Of a stretch of DNA of 64,000 bases, positions 62,375-64,000 are shown piece after piece; within the stretch, counting starts at the first letter, position 1; each line of letters starts with the position of its first letter. Source of the stretch: Acetobacterium wieringae. Lineage in GTDB: Bacteria; Bacillota; Clostridia; Eubacteriales; Eubacteriaceae. The notes under the pieces were generated by a model. It was not told the DNA's origin and did not search any database. It was given only the letters and a program-made list of their open reading frames with translations. The stretch spans positions 124,001-188,000 of the forward strand of contig NZ_JAIPPU010000004.1 of the NCBI RefSeq assembly GCF_026646375.1. The letters run 5' to 3'. Position numbers and translations under genes: made by a program.

Positions 62375-63553
62375 TTATCGATCGTTTTTCAGTTTTTCCA
62401 CCATGTCCAGTCGTTCCCAGGGCAAATCCAGATCTGGGCGACCAAAATGGCCATACGCTGCAGTTTGTTTATAGATCGGGGCTCGCAGACCAAGGTTTTT
62501 TATAATCGCTGCTGGTCTTAAATCAAAATGTTTTTGAATCAAGGCAATAATCCGATCATCTTCAATTTTTCCGGTTCCAAAGGTATCAACATAAATTGAC
62601 ACCGGTTTTGCCACCCCAATGGCATAAGCCAATTCAACTTCACATTTATCAGCCAGACCAGCGGCGACAATATTCTTCGCCACATGTCGGGCGGCATAGG
62701 CTCCAGAGCGATCGACCTTAGTGGGGTCTTTCCCGGAAAATGCCCCGCCACCATGACGACCGTAACCGCCATAGGTATCAACAATGATCTTCCGACCGGT
62801 TAATCCACAGTCTCCCTGAGGGCCGCCGATAACAAAACGACCAGTGGGATTAATAAAATATTTGGTTTCAGCATCCAATAATTTGGGATCAATGACCGCT
62901 TTAATCACTTTTTCGATCATATCTTTTTCAATGGTTTCTGATGAAACATCAGCGCTGTGCTGGGTCGAAATAACCACCGTATCAATTCGAGTCGGAATGC
63001 CATCATTGTATTCCACGGTTACCTGAGTTTTTCCATCAGGACGTAAATAATCAACAAGATTATCTTTGCGGATATCGGTAAGTCGCTTGGCCAGCTGATG
63101 CGCCAGAGAAATTGGCAATGGCATCAGTTCCGGGGTTTCATTGCAGGCAAAACCAAACATCATCCCCTGATCTCCGGCACCGGTAGCCAAATCCACCTCA
63201 TTGGCCTCACCTTTTCGGGACTCCAATCCCTCATCCACACCCATGGCAATATCAGCCGATTGTTCATCAATGGCTGTAATAACTGAACAGGTATCGCAGT
63301 CAAAACCATATTTTGCCCGGTCGTAGCCAATCTCCCGGACGGTGTTGCGGACCAGTTTAGGAATATCGACATAGCAGGACGTCGTGATCTCACCTGCAAC
63401 CAACACCAAACCGGTGGTAACCAATGTTTCACAGGCAACCCGAGCCATCGGATCCTGCTCGAAAATTGCATCTAAAACGGCATCAGAAATCTGATCACAA
63501 ATCTTATCAGGATGCCCCTCTGTTACCGATTCTGAGGTAAATAATTTTTTCAT
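62375..63553 (-). CDS. metK: S-adenosylmethionine synthetase
   Basis: A 392-aa enzyme that makes SAM from methionine and ATP. It begins [20 protein letters not shown], with the ATP-binding [15 protein letters not shown] near residue 122 and the phosphate-binding loop [20 protein letters not shown] near 265. GGAG lies 6 nt before the ATG. Its leader holds a SAM-I riboswitch and terminator, so expression should fall when SAM is plentiful. Its product feeds the radical SAM and methyltransferase enzymes in this window (ScfB, QueA, TrmL, TlyA, PrmC). Confidence 0.97.
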   Translation of the reverse strand: MKKLFTSESVTEGHPDKICDQISDAVLDAIFEQDPMARVACETLVTTGLVLVAGEITTSCYVDIPKLVRNTVREIGYDRAKYGFDCDTCSVITAIDEQSADIAMGVDEGLESRKGEANEVDLATGAGDQGMMFGFACNETPELMPLPISLAHQLAKRLTDIRKDNLVDYLRPDGKTQVTVEYNDGIPTRIDTVVISTQHSADVSSETIEKDMIEKVIKAVIDPKLLDAETKYFINPTGRFVIGGPQGDCGLTGRKIIVDTYGGYGRHGGGAFSGKDPTKVDRSGAYAARHVAKNIVAAGLADKCEVELAYAIGVAKPVSIYVDTFGTGKIEDDRIIALIQKHFDLRPAAIIKNLGLRAPIYKQTAAYGHFGRPDLDLPWERLDMVEKLKNDR

Positions 63554-63606
63554 TTTGTTCTCCTTTTTTATTCTGTAATGTCTATTTACCTGATACTTAA
63601 ATCACG

Positions 63607-63633
63607 AAAAAAGCCTCGTCGGATGACGAGGCT
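63607..63633 (-). terminator. riboswitch-controlled terminator of metK
   Basis: On the minus strand AGCCTCGTC and GACGAGGCT form a perfect 9-bp stem around ATCC, followed by six Ts. The preceding ATTAG region could pair alternatively to make an antiterminator. Confidence 0.9.
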
Positions 63634-63643
63634 AATGTTCACA

Positions 63644-63746
63644 TTAAATCCCATCATTGCGAAAATATCGCAGGTATTGGCACCATGCACATGCTGGTTG
63701 CCGGGTTTCATCGGGCCTGTCCCTCCACCTCTCTGGATAGGTAAAT
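63644..63746 (-). promoter_or_regulatory. SAM-I (S-box) riboswitch aptamer of metK
   Basis: The minus strand shows the S-box core in order: CTATCCAGAGAGGTGGAGGG, GGCCCGATGAAACCCGGCAA, GGTGCCAATACCTGC, then the P4 hairpin GCGATATTTTCGC and the P1 closing strand GATGGG pairing with CCTATC. The kink-turn and SAM-binding positions of P1-P3 are recognisable. SAM binding should stabilise P1 and allow the terminator 10 nt downstream to form, switching metK off. Confidence 0.95.
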
Positions 63747-63765
63747 ATTCAATTACTTTTTCTAA

Positions 63766-63794
63766 ATCATACACATCATTATTTTTTTTGTCAA
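63766..63794 (-). promoter_or_regulatory. metK promoter
   Basis: On the minus strand a consensus TTGACA (63789-63794) and TATGAT (63766-63771) are exactly 17 nt apart, about 15 nt upstream of the riboswitch. Confidence 0.8.
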
Positions 63795-63863
63795 GCATTT
63801 TATTACTGACTAAAGTTTTTGGCAAGTATGTCCACAATTTAATTTAGGCAAATCAAAATATCG

Positions 63864-64000
63864 CTACAAAACTTCACAGCCGCTATCAGTGATCACCACA
63901 TCATCCTCAATCCGAATCCCGAGACCCCGTTTTTCCAGGTAAAGCCCCGGCTCCACTGTCATGACCATACCCGGTGCCAGGATCAGATCTCCGGCTGGCC
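63864..64000 (-). CDS. M24-family metallopeptidase (Xaa-Pro aminopeptidase-like), 3' end only
   Basis: The last 44 codons of a gene that continues beyond the window. The frame reads [16 protein letters not shown], then [20 protein letters not shown] and a TAG stop. EPGLY and GIRIEDD carry the metal-binding glutamates of pita-bread peptidases such as PepP/PepQ. The metK promoter lies just downstream of its stop. Whether it is an Xaa-Pro aminopeptidase, a prolidase or a creatinase-like relative cannot be told from this piece. Confidence 0.88.
   Translation of the reverse strand, partial: PAGDLILAPGMVMTVEPGLYLEKRGLGIRIEDDVVITDSGCEVL

Noticed and set aside
63586..63837. 83-codon minus-strand frame upstream of metK
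   Set aside because: It lies wholly over the metK promoter, SAM riboswitch and terminator, which explain the sequence.

Overview
The window is about 64 kb of chromosome from an anaerobic Clostridia-type Firmicute. Gene content and order resemble Eubacteriaceae, and an Acetobacterium-like acetogen is my best guess; this is inferred from content alone. The clues are a SCIFF peptide with its radical-SAM maturase, the gene order efp / CD1247-like / asp23 / nusB / xseAB / ispA / tlyA / nadK / argR / recN, an S-box (SAM-I) riboswitch before metK, a two-subunit iron-sulfur fumarase, pduL, and frequent TTG starts behind strong Shine-Dalgarno sites. It is mostly conserved housekeeping DNA. I see no prophage, transposase, CRISPR array, tRNA or rRNA.

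Layout. 1-8.3 kb (minus): an amino-acid-type ABC binding lipoprotein, a TraB-family membrane protein, a LacI regulator with lipoate ligase, and an operon of a flippase-like membrane protein, fumarase alpha and beta, and an aminotransferase. 8.4-13.4 kb: trmL and two divergently arranged OmpR-type two-component systems. 13.6-21.1 kb: arginine biosynthesis, with argC-argJ-argB-argD on minus and argG-argH on plus. ArgJ makes the acetyl group cyclic. argF and carAB are absent here, and the likely regulator ArgR is encoded 8 kb away. 21.2-27.7 kb: a TetR regulator, an MFS transporter with a long structured leader, an EamA transporter, a ComM/YifB ATPase, lgt and pduL.

27.8-40.1 kb (minus) is a long information-processing array: recN, argR, nadK, tlyA, ispA, xseB, xseA, a TsaD-like paralogue, nusB, asp23, a CD1247-like zinc protein and efp, then prmC, rpmE and rho. 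Many of its genes overlap. Rho carries two tandem copies of its RNA-binding domain and a His-rich linker. 40.4-46.3 kb holds the SCIFF peptide and maturase, yajC, tgt, queA, ruvB and ruvA, followed by a structured RNA of about 196 nt that may be 6S RNA. 46.6-59.6 kb holds radA, a VanZ-like protein, yigZ, hflX with an N-terminal JAMM-like metalloprotease motif, thiI, a cysteine desulfurase, dcd, mutS2 and a U32 peptidase. The desulfurase probably supplies sulfur to ThiI. 59.8-64 kb holds a glycosyltransferase, an HdeD-like protein, a C_GCAxxG_C_C protein, metK with its riboswitch, and the 3' end of an M24 peptidase.

The least ordinary items are the tiny scfA gene (48 codons) with a terminator between it and its maturase gene; the JAMM-HflX fusion; the duplicated Rho RNA-binding domain; the unassigned structured RNA upstream of ruvA; a long leader with a mini-ORF before the MFS gene; a nested inverted-repeat element at the end of yigZ; and a family of degenerate intergenic palindromes built around a TACCGAC motif.
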